A stretch of 32,194 nucleotides of DNA from Streptomyces albospinus (lineage in GTDB: Bacteria > Actinomycetota > Actinomycetes > Streptomycetales > Streptomycetaceae): contig NZ_BMRP01000001.1 of the NCBI RefSeq assembly GCF_014648695.1, positions 255,752-287,945 on the forward strand, read 5' to 3'. The first letter of the stretch is position 1, and the number at the start of each line of letters is the position of its first letter. Shown piece by piece: positions 8,253 through 17,048 of this stretch. A program made the translations under genes and the position numbers. The notes under the pieces were generated by a model. That model was given only the letters and a program-made list of their open reading frames with translations, made no database searches and was not told where the DNA came from.

Positions 8253-8292
8253 GGGCCCCGGCGGCGCGTGTCCGTACGTGCCGCCGGGGCCC
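8253..8292 (-). terminator. hairpin terminator of the copA operon
   Basis: Perfect 13-bp stem GGGCCCCGGCGGC / GCCGCCGGGGCCC around a 14-nt loop, starting 17 bp past the copA stop codon. It separates the copper operon from the FabH-like gene. Confidence 0.8.
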
Positions 8293-8309
8293 TGTGGAGC
8301 GGTGTGCGC

Positions 8310-10571
8310 TCAGGTCAGGGCGCGGAAGCGGCGGAGCCGGAGGCTGTTGCCGACGACGAAGACCGAGGAGAAGGCCATCGCGGCGCCGGCGATCATCGGG
8401 TTGAGCAGGCCGGCGGCGGCCAGCGGCAGGGCGGCGACGTTGTAGCCGAAGGCCCAGAAGAGGTTGGTGCGGATGGTGCCAAGGGTGGCGCGGGCGAGGC
8501 GGATGGCGTCCGCCGCGGCGCGCAGGTCGCCCCGTACGAGGGTGAGGTCGCCGGCCTCGATGGCGGCGTCGGTGCCGGTGCCCATCGCCAGGCCGAGGTC
8601 GGCGCGGGCCAGCGCCGCGGCGTCGTTGACGCCGTCGCCGACCATGGCGACCGAGCGGCCCTCGGACTGGAGGCGCTCGATGACCGCGACCTTGTCCTCG
8701 GGGAGGACCTCGGCGATCACCTCGTCGATGCCCACCTCCGCGGCGACGGTCTCGGCGACCGCCGTGTTGTCGCCGGTGAGCAGCACCGGGGTCAGGCCCA
8801 GGGCGCGCAGCCGGCGGACGGCCTCGGCGCTGGTGGGCTTGACCGCGTCGGAGACGATCAGCACGGCGCGGGCGGCGCCGTCCCAGCCGACGGCGACCGC
8901 GGTGCCGCCGGCCGCCTCGGCCTCGTTCTTGGCGGCGGCCAGCTCGGGCGGCAGGTGCAGGCTCCAGTCGTTGAGCAGCCGCTCCCGGCCGACCAGGACG
9001 GCGTGCCCGTCGACGATGCCCTGGACGCCGAGGCCGGGGACGTTGGCGAAGTCCTCGGGGACCGGCAGGGCGCCGGACGGCTCGGCGGCCTCGGCGGCGG
9101 TGGCGACGGCGCGGGCGATGGGGTGCTCGGAGGAGTGCTCCAGCGCCCCGGCCAGCCGCAGTGCCTGCTCCCGGGTCACGCCGTCGGCGAGGTGGACGCC
9201 GGTGAGGGTCATCACGCCGGTGGTGACGGTGCCGGTCTTGTCCAGGACGATGGTGTCGACGGCGCGGGTGGACTCCAGGACCTCGGGGCCCTTGAGGAGG
9301 ATGCCGAGCTGGGCGCCGCGGCCGGTGCCGACCATGAGCGCGGTCGGGGTCGCCAGGCCCAGGGCGCACGGGCAGGCGATGATCAGTACGGCGACGGCGG
9401 CGGTGAACGCGGCCACCGCGCCCTGTCCGGTGCCGAGCCAGTAGCCGAGGGTGCCGACGGCGAGCGCGATGACGACCGGCACGAAGACCGCGGAGATCCG
9501 GTCGGCGAGCCGCTGGGCGGCGGCCTTGCCGTTCTGGGCGTCCTCGACGAGCCGCGCCATGCGGGCGAGCTGGGTGTCGGCGCCGACCCGGGTGGCTTCG
9601 ACGACCAGCCGGCCGCCGGCGTTGACGGTGGCTCCGGTGACGGTGTCGCCGGGGGAGACCTCCACGGGGACGGACTCACCGGTGAGCATCGACGCGTCCA
9701 CGGCGGAGGCGCCCTCGACGACCCGGCCGTCGGTGGCGATCTTCTCCCCGGGCCGTACGACGAATCGGTCGCCGACGTGCAACTCGCCCACGGGAAGGCG
9801 CACTTCCCGGCCGTCGCGGAGCACCGCGACGTCCTTGGCGCCCAGTTCGAGCAGGGCCCGCAGTGCCGCGCCGGCCTTCCTCTTGGCGCGGGCCTCGAAG
9901 TAGCGGCCGGCCAGGATGAAGGTGGTGACGCCGGCCGCGGCTTCCAGGTAGATCGAGCCGCTGCCGTCGGTGCGGGCGATGGTCAGCTCGAACGGGTGGG
10001 TCATGCCGGGCATGCCGGCGGTGCCGAAGAACAGCGCCCAGAGGGACCAGCCGAAGGCGGCGAGGGTGCCGAGGGAGATCAGGGTGTCCATCGTGGCCGC
10101 GCCGTGCCGCAGATTGGTCCAGGCGGCCTTGTGGAACGGCCAGGCCGCGTGGACCACCACCGGGGCGGCCAGGGTCAGCGACAGCCACTGCCAGTTGGTG
10201 AACTGGAGCGCCGGGACCATCGCCATCAGGATCACCGGGACGGAGAGCGCGAGGGCGGTGAACAGGCGCCGGCGGAGCGCGTCGAGGGCGTCCGGGGCGC
10301 GGTCGCCGCCGGCTTCCCCGGCGGCCGGCTCCGGGGCGGGCGGCTCGGGGACCGCGGCGGTGTAGCCGGTCTTCTCCACGGTGGCGATCAGGTCCGCGGT
10401 CGCCACGCCGCTGCCCTCGGTGACCGCCACCTGCGCCTTCTCGGTGGCGTAGTTGACGGTGGCGGTCACCCCCGTCATGCGGTTGAGCTTCTTCTCGATG
10501 CGGGCGGCGCACGAGGCGCAGGTCATGCCGCCGATCTCCAGCTCGATGTGCTCGGTGATCGCGGTGGTCAT
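8310..10571 (-). CDS. copA: Cu(I)-exporting P1B-1 ATPase
   Basis: A 753-residue heavy-metal ATPase exporting cuprous ions across the plasma membrane. In order: an N-terminal HMA domain with CASC at residues 18-21, transmembrane helices, the actuator TGES at 297-300, the ion-site CPC at 400-402, the phosphorylated aspartate D444 in DKTGT, an HP dipeptide in SEHPIA, and [14 protein letters not shown] in the P domain. The last helices carry YN and MAFSS, the P1B-1 copper signature. Its ATG overlaps the stop of a 61-codon membrane gene (ATGA), which indicates translational coupling. A CsoR-type operator precedes the pair. No copZ-type chaperone gene is nearby. Confidence 0.95.
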   Translation of the reverse strand: MTTAITEHIELEIGGMTCASCAARIEKKLNRMTGVTATVNYATEKAQVAVTEGSGVATADLIATVEKTGYTAAVPEPPAPEPAAGEAGGDRAPDALDALRRRLFTALALSVPVILMAMVPALQFTNWQWLSLTLAAPVVVHAAWPFHKAAWTNLRHGAATMDTLISLGTLAAFGWSLWALFFGTAGMPGMTHPFELTIARTDGSGSIYLEAAAGVTTFILAGRYFEARAKRKAGAALRALLELGAKDVAVLRDGREVRLPVGELHVGDRFVVRPGEKIATDGRVVEGASAVDASMLTGESVPVEVSPGDTVTGATVNAGGRLVVEATRVGADTQLARMARLVEDAQNGKAAAQRLADRISAVFVPVVIALAVGTLGYWLGTGQGAVAAFTAAVAVLIIACPCALGLATPTALMVGTGRGAQLGILLKGPEVLESTRAVDTIVLDKTGTVTTGVMTLTGVHLADGVTREQALRLAGALEHSSEHPIARAVATAAEAAEPSGALPVPEDFANVPGLGVQGIVDGHAVLVGRERLLNDWSLHLPPELAAAKNEAEAAGGTAVAVGWDGAARAVLIVSDAVKPTSAEAVRRLRALGLTPVLLTGDNTAVAETVAAEVGIDEVIAEVLPEDKVAVIERLQSEGRSVAMVGDGVNDAAALARADLGLAMGTGTDAAIEAGDLTLVRGDLRAAADAIRLARATLGTIRTNLFWAFGYNVAALPLAAAGLLNPMIAGAAMAFSSVFVVGNSLRLRRFRALT

Positions 10572-10753
10572 GACTGCTCCTTGGTGTGCTGCGAGTGGTC
10601 CACGGTACGGGTGTGCTGCGCGGGCGGCACGTGGGCGGGGGCGTCCCGGCCGCCGGGGGCGACCGCGCGGCCGAGGCCGAATCCGGCGGCGAGGACGGCG
10701 AGCAGGATCAGTGCGTAGCCACCGAGCTTGACCGGAGTGGTCAGGGCCGTCAT
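10568..10753 (-). CDS. small His-rich membrane protein coupled to copA
   Basis: A 61-residue protein with a single membrane helix at about residues 10-30 ([19 protein letters not shown]). A short tail follows that carries four His residues in a Thr/Gln-rich context ([16 protein letters not shown]). It has AGGAG 7 nt before its ATG and overlaps the copA start by ATGA. The helix orientation suggests the His tail may lie outside the membrane. Position and tail suggest a copper-binding or CopA-accessory role, but this is inference. It occupies the place where copZ (a soluble HMA chaperone) is often found. Confidence 0.78.
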   Translation of the reverse strand: MTALTTPVKLGGYALILLAVLAAGFGLGRAVAPGGRDAPAHVPPAQHTRTVDHSQHTKEQS

Positions 10754-10822
10754 GGCGTCTCCTCATCGCGAGGCCGAGGGGCGCCGACGGCTGCCGGCGT
10801 CCTGTTCACTACGCGGAACCAT

Positions 10823-10839
10823 ATACCCCCCAGGGGTAT
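10823..10839. promoter_or_regulatory. CsoR-type copper operator
   Basis: Perfect palindrome ATACCCC-CCA-GGGGTAT, matching the G-tract/TACCCC operator bound by actinobacterial CsoR repressors. It lies 70 bp upstream of the small membrane gene that heads the copA operon and 5 bp past the stop of the WYL gene. Copper binding to CsoR would release it and switch the operon on. csoR itself is not in this window. Confidence 0.8.
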
Positions 10840-10843
10840 TCCG

Positions 10844-11842
10844 TCACTCCGACCCGGACGTGTCCGCCGTCTCGTCCGGAGCCACCGCGCGGTTCACCCG
10901 GCCGGCCATCGCCCGCAGATACCCGACCAGCTCCGGCGGCTCGTGCACCGTGAACTCATGGCCCACCATGGCCAGCCGCACCGCCAGCCACGGCAGCGCA
11001 TCGGGCGCGCTGCGCCAGCGGCAGGACGCCTCGCCGAGCGGCTCGACCGCGCCCGCCGCCGGCCCGCCGAGCCGGGCGGCCACCTCGTCGGCGGGCCCCT
11101 GGATCGTCGCCACCGCCCGGTGCCCGGCCGCGGCCGTCATCCCGCGCATCCGCTCCCGGACGTACGCCCCGGCATCGGCGGCGGGCAGCTCGCGCGGCGC
11201 GGTCCGCACGCCGGTGGGGAACGGCTCGGACAGCCGGTCCACGCGGAAGATCCGCCAGTCGTCGCGGTCGTTGTCGTACGCGACGAGGTACCAGCGCCGT
11301 CCCGCGGCGACCAGCCGGTGCGGTTCCACCAGGCGCCTGCTGCGGGCGCCCGCGCCCGCCAGGTAGCGAAAGCGCACCCGCTCGTGGTTGGTGATGGCCG
11401 CGGCCAGCACCGTCAGATGCTCCGGGTCGACGGTCGGGCCGTCGCCGGCCGGCATCGGGACGGTGGCCGTGCCCAGTGTGCCCACCCGCCGCCGCAGCCG
11501 GGACGGCAGCACCTGCTCCAGTTTCGCCAGCGCCCGTACGGACGCCTCCTCGATGCCCTCGATGGTGTGCCCGGCGGTGGAGCGCAGGCCGACCGCGATG
11601 GCCACCGCCTCCTCGTCGTCCAGGAGCAGCGGCGGCATCGCGGTGCCCGCGGCCAGCCGGTAGCCGCCCTCCGCGCCCATCGTGGCGTGCACCGGGTACC
11701 CCAGCTCGCGGAGCCGCTCGATGTCGCGGCGGATGGTCCGGGGGGTGACCCGCAGCCGCTCGGCCAGCTCGCTGCCGGGCCATTCGCGGGGGGTCTGGAG
11801 CAGGGACAGCAGATTCAGCAGTCGTGCCGATGTCTCACTCAT
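10844..11842 (-). CDS. YafY-type HTH/WYL transcriptional regulator
   Basis: A 332-residue regulator with an N-terminal winged helix (residues about 5-62, RVTPRTIRRDIERLRELGYPV) and a central WYL domain (RFRYLAG, RLVEPHRLVAAGRRWYLVAYD, WRIFRVDRL). A C-terminal WCX-type region follows (about 240-320). WYL domains sense small or nucleic-acid-like ligands; the ligand here is unknown. Start ATG 11842 gives the usual MSETSARLL N-terminus. The gene is divergent from an MFS drug exporter with 139 bp between starts, the normal layout for a local regulator of that exporter. It does not look like the copper regulator although it lies upstream of the copper operon. Confidence 0.88.
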   Translation of the reverse strand: MSETSARLLNLLSLLQTPREWPGSELAERLRVTPRTIRRDIERLRELGYPVHATMGAEGGYRLAAGTAMPPLLLDDEEAVAIAVGLRSTAGHTIEGIEEASVRALAKLEQVLPSRLRRRVGTLGTATVPMPAGDGPTVDPEHLTVLAAAITNHERVRFRYLAGAGARSRRLVEPHRLVAAGRRWYLVAYDNDRDDWRIFRVDRLSEPFPTGVRTAPRELPAADAGAYVRERMRGMTAAAGHRAVATIQGPADEVAARLGGPAAGAVEPLGEASCRWRSAPDALPWLAVRLAMVGHEFTVHEPPELVGYLRAMAGRVNRAVAPDETADTSGSE

Positions 11843-11869
11843 GGACCGATGATGCGGGAGGAAGTAGGT

Positions 11870-11895
11870 CGGGAACTGTCCTAGATGGGCCCTAG
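11870..11895. promoter_or_regulatory. possible operator/promoter in the WYL-MFS intergenic region
   Basis: The divergent region has two CCTAG elements 11 bp apart (CCTAGATGGGCCCTAG) next to GTCGGGAACTGTCC. These short symmetric elements are the only conspicuous structure between the regulator and the exporter. Assignment as the regulator's binding site is a guess. Confidence 0.22.
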
Positions 11896-11981
11896 TGTCG
11901 AGGACGTCGAGACGGCGCCGGAGTGCGGCGCCGCCGGCACGGCTCCCTCCGTCCCCTCCCGGCTCCCTAGGAGATACGCCC

Positions 11982-13505
11982 ATGACCGCGCCCGACCCGA
12001 TCGCGCCCGACGCGGCAGCGGCGGCCCCCGCGCCGGCCGACCGCAGACGCTGGCTCGCCCTCGCCGTGGTGCTCACCGCGAGCTTCATGGACCTGGTCGA
12101 CGCCACCATCGTCAACATCGCCATCCCGAGCATCCAGAAGGACACCGGCGCGAGCTTCAGCGCCGTCCAGTGGGTCACCGCCGGATACGCCCTCGCCTTC
12201 GCCGTCGGCCTGATCACCGGCGGCCGGCTCGGCGACATCCACGGCCGCAAGCGGCTCTTCCTCCTCGGGATGGCCGGCTTCACCGCCGCCTCCGCGCTGT
12301 GCGGTCTCGCCGCGGACCCGGGGATGCTGGTCGCCGCGCGGGTGCTCCAGGGCGCGATGGCCGCGCTGATGGTGCCGCAGGTGCTGGCGATCATCCACGT
12401 CAGCTTCCCGGCCCACGAACGCGGCAAGGTCTTCGGGATGTTCGGCGCGGTCATCGGGCTGGGCGCGGTCTGCGGTCCGCTGATCGGCGCGCTGCTCACC
12501 CAGGGCGACCTCTTCGGCCTGGAATGGCGCCCGATATTCCTGATCAACCTGCCCGTGGGGCTCGCCGGCATCGTCCTCGGCCGCCGCTTCATCGGCGAGT
12601 CCAAGGCGGCCACCGCGCTCCGCCTCGACCTGGTCGGCACGGCCCTGGCCACCCTCGGCCTGCTGATGGTGCTCTACCCGCTCACCCAGGGCCGCGAGGC
12701 CGGCTGGCCGGTATGGGGCTTTGTGTCCATGGCCGCCGCCCCGCTCGTCTTCGCGGTGTTCGTCCGCTACGAGCGCGCCAAGGCCCGCAAGGACGGCTCG
12801 CCGCTCGTCGAGCTCTCCCTCTTCCGGATCAGGACGTTCGCGGCGGGCGTCGGCGTGCAGCTGACCTTCGGGGCGGTCAGCGGGCTCTTCTTCCTCATCT
12901 GGACGCTCTACATGCAGCTCGGGCTGGGCTGGGGCCCGCTGCACGCCGGGCTGACCGGGGTCCCGTTCTCCCTCGCCTGCTCGGCCGCGGCCGGGATGTC
13001 CGTCCAGAAGCTGGTGCCCCGCTTCGGCCGCAAGGTGCTCCAGGCCGGTGCGCTGATCATGCTCTCCGGCGCCCTCCTCTACCTCTGGGAGGCCGGCCGC
13101 TACGGCACCGCCATGCAGTCCTGGCAGATGGCCCCGGCGATGCTGCTGATGGGCGCCGGTATGGGCCTGATCGTCGCGCCGATCACCGACGCGGTGCTCT
13201 CCGAGGTGCCCACCGAGCACTCCGGCTCGGCCTCCGGCATCTTCAACACCACCTCCCAGGTGGGCATGGCGCTGGGGCTGGCCCTGTCGTCGGTGGCGTT
13301 CTTCGGGGTCGTGGGTGACGGCGCGGGCGGCGGCCCGGCCTTCATCCCGGCCACCACCCGCGCCCTGTGGTGGATAGCCGGCGGGCTGGTGCTGGTCTTC
13401 GGGCTGCTGTTCCTGCTGCCGCGGCGGGCGCGGCAGCACGGCGCGCCCGAGGCGGCACCGGCGGACCCGGCCGCGGCGCGGGACGAGCGCGTCCTGGCCT
13501 CCTGA
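11982..13505 (+). CDS. MFS transporter, DHA2 (14-TM drug:H+ antiporter) family
   Basis: A 507-residue exporter with about 14 predicted membrane helices. Motif A is GRLGDIHGRKRLF near residues 79-91, and the antiporter motif C is GAVIGLGAVCGPLIGA near 150-165. The N-terminal SFMDLVDATIVNIAIP is typical of the EmrB/QacA group. It should expel hydrophobic drugs or an endogenous metabolite using the proton gradient. ATG 11982 is preceded by AGGAG at 8 nt, and an upstream in-frame ATG gives a low-quality Arg-rich extension. It is divergent from the WYL regulator, its probable controller. The C-terminal tail after helix 14 is Ala/Pro-rich. Confidence 0.9.
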   Translation: MTAPDPIAPDAAAAAPAPADRRRWLALAVVLTASFMDLVDATIVNIAIPSIQKDTGASFSAVQWVTAGYALAFAVGLITGGRLGDIHGRKRLFLLGMAGFTAASALCGLAADPGMLVAARVLQGAMAALMVPQVLAIIHVSFPAHERGKVFGMFGAVIGLGAVCGPLIGALLTQGDLFGLEWRPIFLINLPVGLAGIVLGRRFIGESKAATALRLDLVGTALATLGLLMVLYPLTQGREAGWPVWGFVSMAAAPLVFAVFVRYERAKARKDGSPLVELSLFRIRTFAAGVGVQLTFGAVSGLFFLIWTLYMQLGLGWGPLHAGLTGVPFSLACSAAAGMSVQKLVPRFGRKVLQAGALIMLSGALLYLWEAGRYGTAMQSWQMAPAMLLMGAGMGLIVAPITDAVLSEVPTEHSGSASGIFNTTSQVGMALGLALSSVAFFGVVGDGAGGGPAFIPATTRALWWIAGGLVLVFGLLFLLPRRARQHGAPEAAPADPAAARDERVLAS

Positions 13506-13541
13506 CCGGTTCCGGCCGGGCGGGCGGTGTGCGGGAACGCA

Positions 13542-13648
13542 CGCCCGGGGGTGCACAAGGGCAAAGGGAAGGGACGGTTCCGACCACCTCCCGGTGCGGA
13601 CTGCGCAAAATCGCCCCGTACGCCGTACCCCTTGTGCACCCCCGGGCG
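13542..13648. repeat. 20-bp perfect inverted repeat upstream of corA
   Basis: Left arm 13542-13561 CGCCCGGGGGTGCACAAGGG and right arm 13629-13648 are exact reverse complements separated by 67 nt. Each arm also contains GTGCAC and CCCGGG palindromes. The right arm ends 18 bp before the corA ATG. No flanking target duplication or coding potential was found. It could be a structured leader, paired protein-binding sites or a small non-autonomous element. Confidence 0.8.
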
Positions 13649-13665
13649 ATACTGGCCCGGTGTCG

Positions 13666-14751
13666 ATGATCAGCAATCTCCGCAAAGCCGTCCGGCTGCC
13701 GCAGCCGCGCCACGGCGGGGTCGACCTCAGCCACCCCGCCCGCTCGCCGCTCGGCACCGCCGTGGTGAACTGCGCGGTGTACGCCTCCGGTGTGCGCCAG
13801 GACGGCCACCGGTCGGCCGAGGCGGCGCTCCAGCAGGTCCGCGGGGCCGGCGACGGATTCGTCTGGATCGGCCTGCACGAGCCGTCCGAGGTGGAATTCG
13901 CCGAAATCGTCGAGCTGTTCGGGCTGCACCCGCTCGCGGTGGAGGACGCGGTCCACGCCCATCAGCGACCCAAGCTGGAGCGCTACGACGACTCGCTGTT
14001 CACCGTCTTCAAGACCTGCCGCTACGTCGAGCACGACCAGCTCACCGACACCAGCGAGGTCGTGGACACCGGCGAGATCATGGTCTTCACCGGCGCCGAC
14101 TTCGTGATCACGGTACGGCACGGCGGGCACGGCTCGCTGGGCCCGCTGCGCGAACAACTGGAGCGCGACCCCGACCAGTTGGCGCTCGGCCCGTCCGCCG
14201 TACTGCACGCCATCGCCGACCTCGTGGTGGACGACTACCTGGATGTCGCCGCCGCCGTCCAGGACGACATCGACGACGTCGAGAGCGAGGTCTTCTCCGT
14301 ACGGGGCAGCGGCGGCGCCGGCCGCATCTACCAGCTCAAGCGCGAACTCCTGGAACTGAAGCGGGCGGTGACCCCGCTGGACCGCCCCCTCCAGGAGCTC
14401 GCCAACAAGTCGATCCCGTACATCGACCCCCGCATCAAGACCTACTTCCGGGACGTCTCCGACCACCTGGACCGGGTCCGGGAGCAGATCACCGGTTTCG
14501 ACGAACTGCTCAACTCCATACTTCAGGCGCATCTCGCCCAGGTCGCCAACGCCCAGAACGAGGCGATGCGCCGGATGTCCGCCTGGGCCGCGATCCTGGC
14601 CGTCCCCACCATGGTCACCGGCATCTACGGCATGAACTTCGAGCACATGCCGGAGAAGAGCTGGACGTTCGGCTATCCGCTGGTGATGGCGCTGATGGTG
14701 GGGGTCTGCTGGGTGATGCACCGCGGCTTCAAGCGGAACGGCTGGCTCTAG
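13666..14751 (+). CDS. corA: CorA-family divalent metal (Mg2+/Co2+) transporter
   Basis: A 361-residue channel-like transporter. A large cytoplasmic N-terminal domain includes FVWIGLHEPSEVEF and HPLAVEDAVHAHQRPKLE, followed by a long helical stalk. Two C-terminal membrane helices carry the signature GMN at residues 322-324 in the loop between them. Works as a pentamer importing Mg2+ and related ions. Start taken at ATG 13666; an in-frame GTG two codons earlier is equally possible, and neither has a ribosome binding site. The 20-bp inverted repeat ends just upstream, so its mRNA leader, if it has one, would be strongly folded. Confidence 0.92.
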   Translation: MISNLRKAVRLPQPRHGGVDLSHPARSPLGTAVVNCAVYASGVRQDGHRSAEAALQQVRGAGDGFVWIGLHEPSEVEFAEIVELFGLHPLAVEDAVHAHQRPKLERYDDSLFTVFKTCRYVEHDQLTDTSEVVDTGEIMVFTGADFVITVRHGGHGSLGPLREQLERDPDQLALGPSAVLHAIADLVVDDYLDVAAAVQDDIDDVESEVFSVRGSGGAGRIYQLKRELLELKRAVTPLDRPLQELANKSIPYIDPRIKTYFRDVSDHLDRVREQITGFDELLNSILQAHLAQVANAQNEAMRRMSAWAAILAVPTMVTGIYGMNFEHMPEKSWTFGYPLVMALMVGVCWVMHRGFKRNGWL

Positions 14752-14792
14752 CCGTTGCCGCGGGCCCGCCGTCAGCCGTTACCGCGGGCCCG
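14751..14792. repeat. tandem 18-bp repeat at the corA-MFS convergence
   Basis: Two copies of GCCGTTGCCGCGGGCCCG (one G/A difference) with a 24-bp period immediately after the corA stop. Each can pair with the GC-rich sequence that follows, so the pair may serve as a terminator. Confidence 0.6.
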
Positions 14793-14810
14793 TCACCGCG
14801 GCCCGCGCGC

Positions 14811-16082
14811 TCACCGGCCGGCCACGTGCCGCGGGCGGGCCGCGCCCAGGCCGGCCGCGATCTGCGGGAGCAGCAGCGCCAGCAGGACGGCCAGCGGGAC
14901 GGTCCAGGTGCCCGAGGCATCGTGCACGGCGCCCAGCACGGCCGGGCCGGTGGCGGCGAGGATGTAGCCGAAGCACTGGGCCATGCTGGAGAGTTGGGCG
15001 GTGTGCCGGGCGTCCGGGGCGCGCTGCACGATGAACAGCAGCGCAAGGCTGATCGCCGCGCCCTGGCCCAGCCCGAGCAGCGCCATCCACAGGTACGCAC
15101 CGCCGACCGGCGCCACCAGCACGCCGGTGAAGCCGGCCGCGCACAGCACCGTGCCGAGGGCCGCCAGCACCCCGGCCCGCAGCCGCCGGCCGACGGCGAC
15201 CGGCGCCAGGAACGACCCCGCGATGCCCAGCAGCGAGGAGAACGACAGCATCCAGCCGGCGTCGCCCGTGCCCATCCCGGCGTCCTTGAGCATCGTCGGC
15301 AGCCAGGCGGCGGCTGCGTAGTAGCTCAGCGACTGGAGGCCCATGAAGCCGGTGACCTGCCAGGCCAGCGGGTCGCGCCACAGCCCGCGTACGGGATGGG
15401 CGGCCTCCCGGGCCGCGGCGGCCGGCACCCGGGTGCGGCTGCGGAGCTGCGGCAGCCAGACGAGCAGTGCGACGACCGCGAGCGCGCCCCAACAGGCCAG
15501 CGTCGCCTGCCAGTTCAGCCCGGAGGCCCGCTGCACGGGCACCGTGACACCGGCCGCCAGCGCCGCGCCGCCGAACAGCGACATGGAGTACAGCCCGGTC
15601 ATCAGGCCGGCCTTCGCCGGGAAGTCCCGCTTGATCAGGCCGGGCAGCAGGACGTTGGCGACGGCGATCCCGGCGCCGATCACGACGGTGCCGGCGAACA
15701 GCGCGACGACCGAGTCCAGCAGCCGCAGCCCGGTGCCCAGACAGATCAGCACCATCGTGCCGAGCAGCGACCGCTCCATGCCGAAGCGCCGGCCCAGCCG
15801 CGGCGCGAGGGGCGCCAGCAGGCCGAAGCAGAGCAGCGGCAGCGCGGTGAGCAGGCTGGTGGCGGCGGCCGACATCCCGCTCTCGGCGCGGATGGTGCCG
15901 GCCAGCGGGGAGACCGCGACGAGCGCCGGGCGCAGGTTCAGCGCCAGCAGGATCACGCCGATGCCGAGGGAGAGGGCGCGGCGCCCGGCGGCACCGGCGG
16001 GGGCGGGCGCGTCCGGCGGCGCCGCGGCCAGGTCAACGGGCCGTTCCGGCGCCGCCGTTATGCCTGTCGGTCCTTCCGTCAT
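14811..16082 (-). CDS. MFS transporter, CynX/NimT family
   Basis: A 423-residue, 12-helix major facilitator with a 37-residue Pro/Ala-rich cytoplasmic N-terminus. The LNLRPALVAVSPLAGTI segment in helix 1 and the LLPGLIKRDFPAKAGLMTGLYSM stretch, given here only as a landmark near residue 140, are characteristic of the CynX/NimT (cyanate/nitroimidazole) group. True substrates are unknown for most members. ATG 16082 follows GGGAAGG about 10 nt upstream. The gene lies 95 bp downstream of a GntR regulator on the same strand and is probably its target or operon partner. Confidence 0.88.
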   Translation of the reverse strand: MTEGPTGITAAPERPVDLAAAPPDAPAPAGAAGRRALSLGIGVILLALNLRPALVAVSPLAGTIRAESGMSAAATSLLTALPLLCFGLLAPLAPRLGRRFGMERSLLGTMVLICLGTGLRLLDSVVALFAGTVVIGAGIAVANVLLPGLIKRDFPAKAGLMTGLYSMSLFGGAALAAGVTVPVQRASGLNWQATLACWGALAVVALLVWLPQLRSRTRVPAAAAREAAHPVRGLWRDPLAWQVTGFMGLQSLSYYAAAAWLPTMLKDAGMGTGDAGWMLSFSSLLGIAGSFLAPVAVGRRLRAGVLAALGTVLCAAGFTGVLVAPVGGAYLWMALLGLGQGAAISLALLFIVQRAPDARHTAQLSSMAQCFGYILAATGPAVLGAVHDASGTWTVPLAVLLALLLPQIAAGLGAARPRHVAGR

Positions 16083-16177
16083 CGATGATGGCCTTCCCTC
16101 GTGGCGTGGTGACGCGCGTGCGTCGGTGATGTGCGGTCGGTGTGGCGGGTGCGGGGCGGCGCGGCGCCGCCGGCCGG

Positions 16178-16885
16178 CTACGCGGTCCCCGCGGGCGGTT
16201 CGCGCAGTGCGTCGGCGGCCTCGGTGAGATGCGCCAGCGCCGCGCGCTCGGCGGCGTCCGGGTCCTGTGCCTCGATGGCGTCGACGATGGCGGTGTGCGC
16301 GTCGAGCTGGTGGCGCACCGCGTCGGGCAGCAGCGGAATGGCCACCACCGCCTCCAGCGTGCCGCGCAGCGCGTCGCTCAGGTGCTCGTAGAGCTCGGCC
16401 AGCACGCTGTTGTGCGCGGCGGCGGCGACGGCCCGGTGGAACCGCATGTCCGCCTCCACGAACCGGGCCGCATCGCCGGACTCCCAGGCCCGGCCGCGCA
16501 CCGCCAGCGCCTCGCGCAGCGCGGCCAGGCCCTCGTCGGTACGGCGCCGGGCGGCATGGCGGGCCGCGTCGCGCTCCAGGCAGGCACGCACCTCGTACGC
16601 CTCCAGGTGCGCGGCGCGACGCAGCCGCCGCTGCACCGCGGCGCCGAAGTCGCTGCGCGCGCGGACGTAGGTCCCGTCGCCCTGCCGCGGCTCCAGCATC
16701 CCGGTGTGCACCAGTGCGCGGACCGCCTCCCGGACGGTGTTCCGGCCGACGTCCAGCTGCTCCACCAGGACCGGCTCGGCCGGGATCTTGCTCCCCACCG
16801 GCCACTCGCCCTCGGTGATCAGCCGCTCCATCTGCTCGATGACCAGGTCGACCAGGCTGGTACGGGCGGTGCTGCGCAGCGGCAT
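16178..16885 (-). CDS. FadR-subfamily GntR transcriptional regulator
   Basis: A 235-residue regulator with an N-terminal winged helix (about 9-72; KIPAEPVLVEQLDVGRNTVREAVRAL, landmark residues 38-63) and a C-terminal all-helical FCD domain (about 88-220). The FCD domain contains the metal/ligand-binding FVEADMRFHRAV and later His residues. FCD regulators usually bind carboxylic acids. Start ATG 16885 is chosen because AGGA lies about 8 nt upstream and the palindromic operator falls just upstream. Upstream in-frame ATGs would place the operator inside the gene. It probably autoregulates and controls the CynX-type exporter behind it. Confidence 0.88.
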   Translation of the reverse strand: MPLRSTARTSLVDLVIEQMERLITEGEWPVGSKIPAEPVLVEQLDVGRNTVREAVRALVHTGMLEPRQGDGTYVRARSDFGAAVQRRLRRAAHLEAYEVRACLERDAARHAARRRTDEGLAALREALAVRGRAWESGDAARFVEADMRFHRAVAAAAHNSVLAELYEHLSDALRGTLEAVVAIPLLPDAVRHQLDAHTAIVDAIEAQDPDAAERAALAHLTEAADALREPPAGTA

Positions 16886-16933
16886 CGGGCCGTCCTCTCG
16901 TCTCGCGGTTCCCCTCACAGGATTCCACCGGTG

Positions 16934-16948
16934 ATGGGAACATCCCAT
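16934..16948. promoter_or_regulatory. GntR/FadR-type palindromic operator
   Basis: Perfect inverted repeat ATGGGA-ACA-TCCCAT, 49 bp upstream of the GntR gene. Size and symmetry fit FadR-subfamily sites, and the position suggests autoregulation. Confidence 0.6.
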
Positions 16949-17048
16949 GTTTAGCCGTGTCAACCGGCCGGGCTTAGCCTGAGGGCGTCGGCGATCTCGG
17001 CGAACGCGATGATCCCGGCGGACCCGATCCCGTCAGCCATGGAGACAC

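Noticed and set aside
6949..9369. Very long open frames antisense to or out of frame with the FabH-like and copA genes
   Set aside because: Composition is Arg/Pro/Gly-rich with no domain motifs, and the overlapping genes carry complete catalytic signatures. These are high-G+C shadows.
10844..11842. WYL regulator as the copper sensor of the copA operon
   Set aside because: It has no metal-binding motif, is divergent from an MFS exporter, and a CsoR-type operator already explains copper control.
13542..13648. Inverted repeat as the intrinsic terminator of the upstream MFS gene
   Set aside because: The 67-nt spacing between arms is far too long for a terminator loop, although a minor terminating effect cannot be excluded.
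16980..17048. Fluoride (crcB motif) riboswitch upstream of crcB1
   Set aside because: The leader has GGCGAT and GATGAT fragments but lacks the conserved 3' CUGAUG-type segment and I could not build the pseudoknot.
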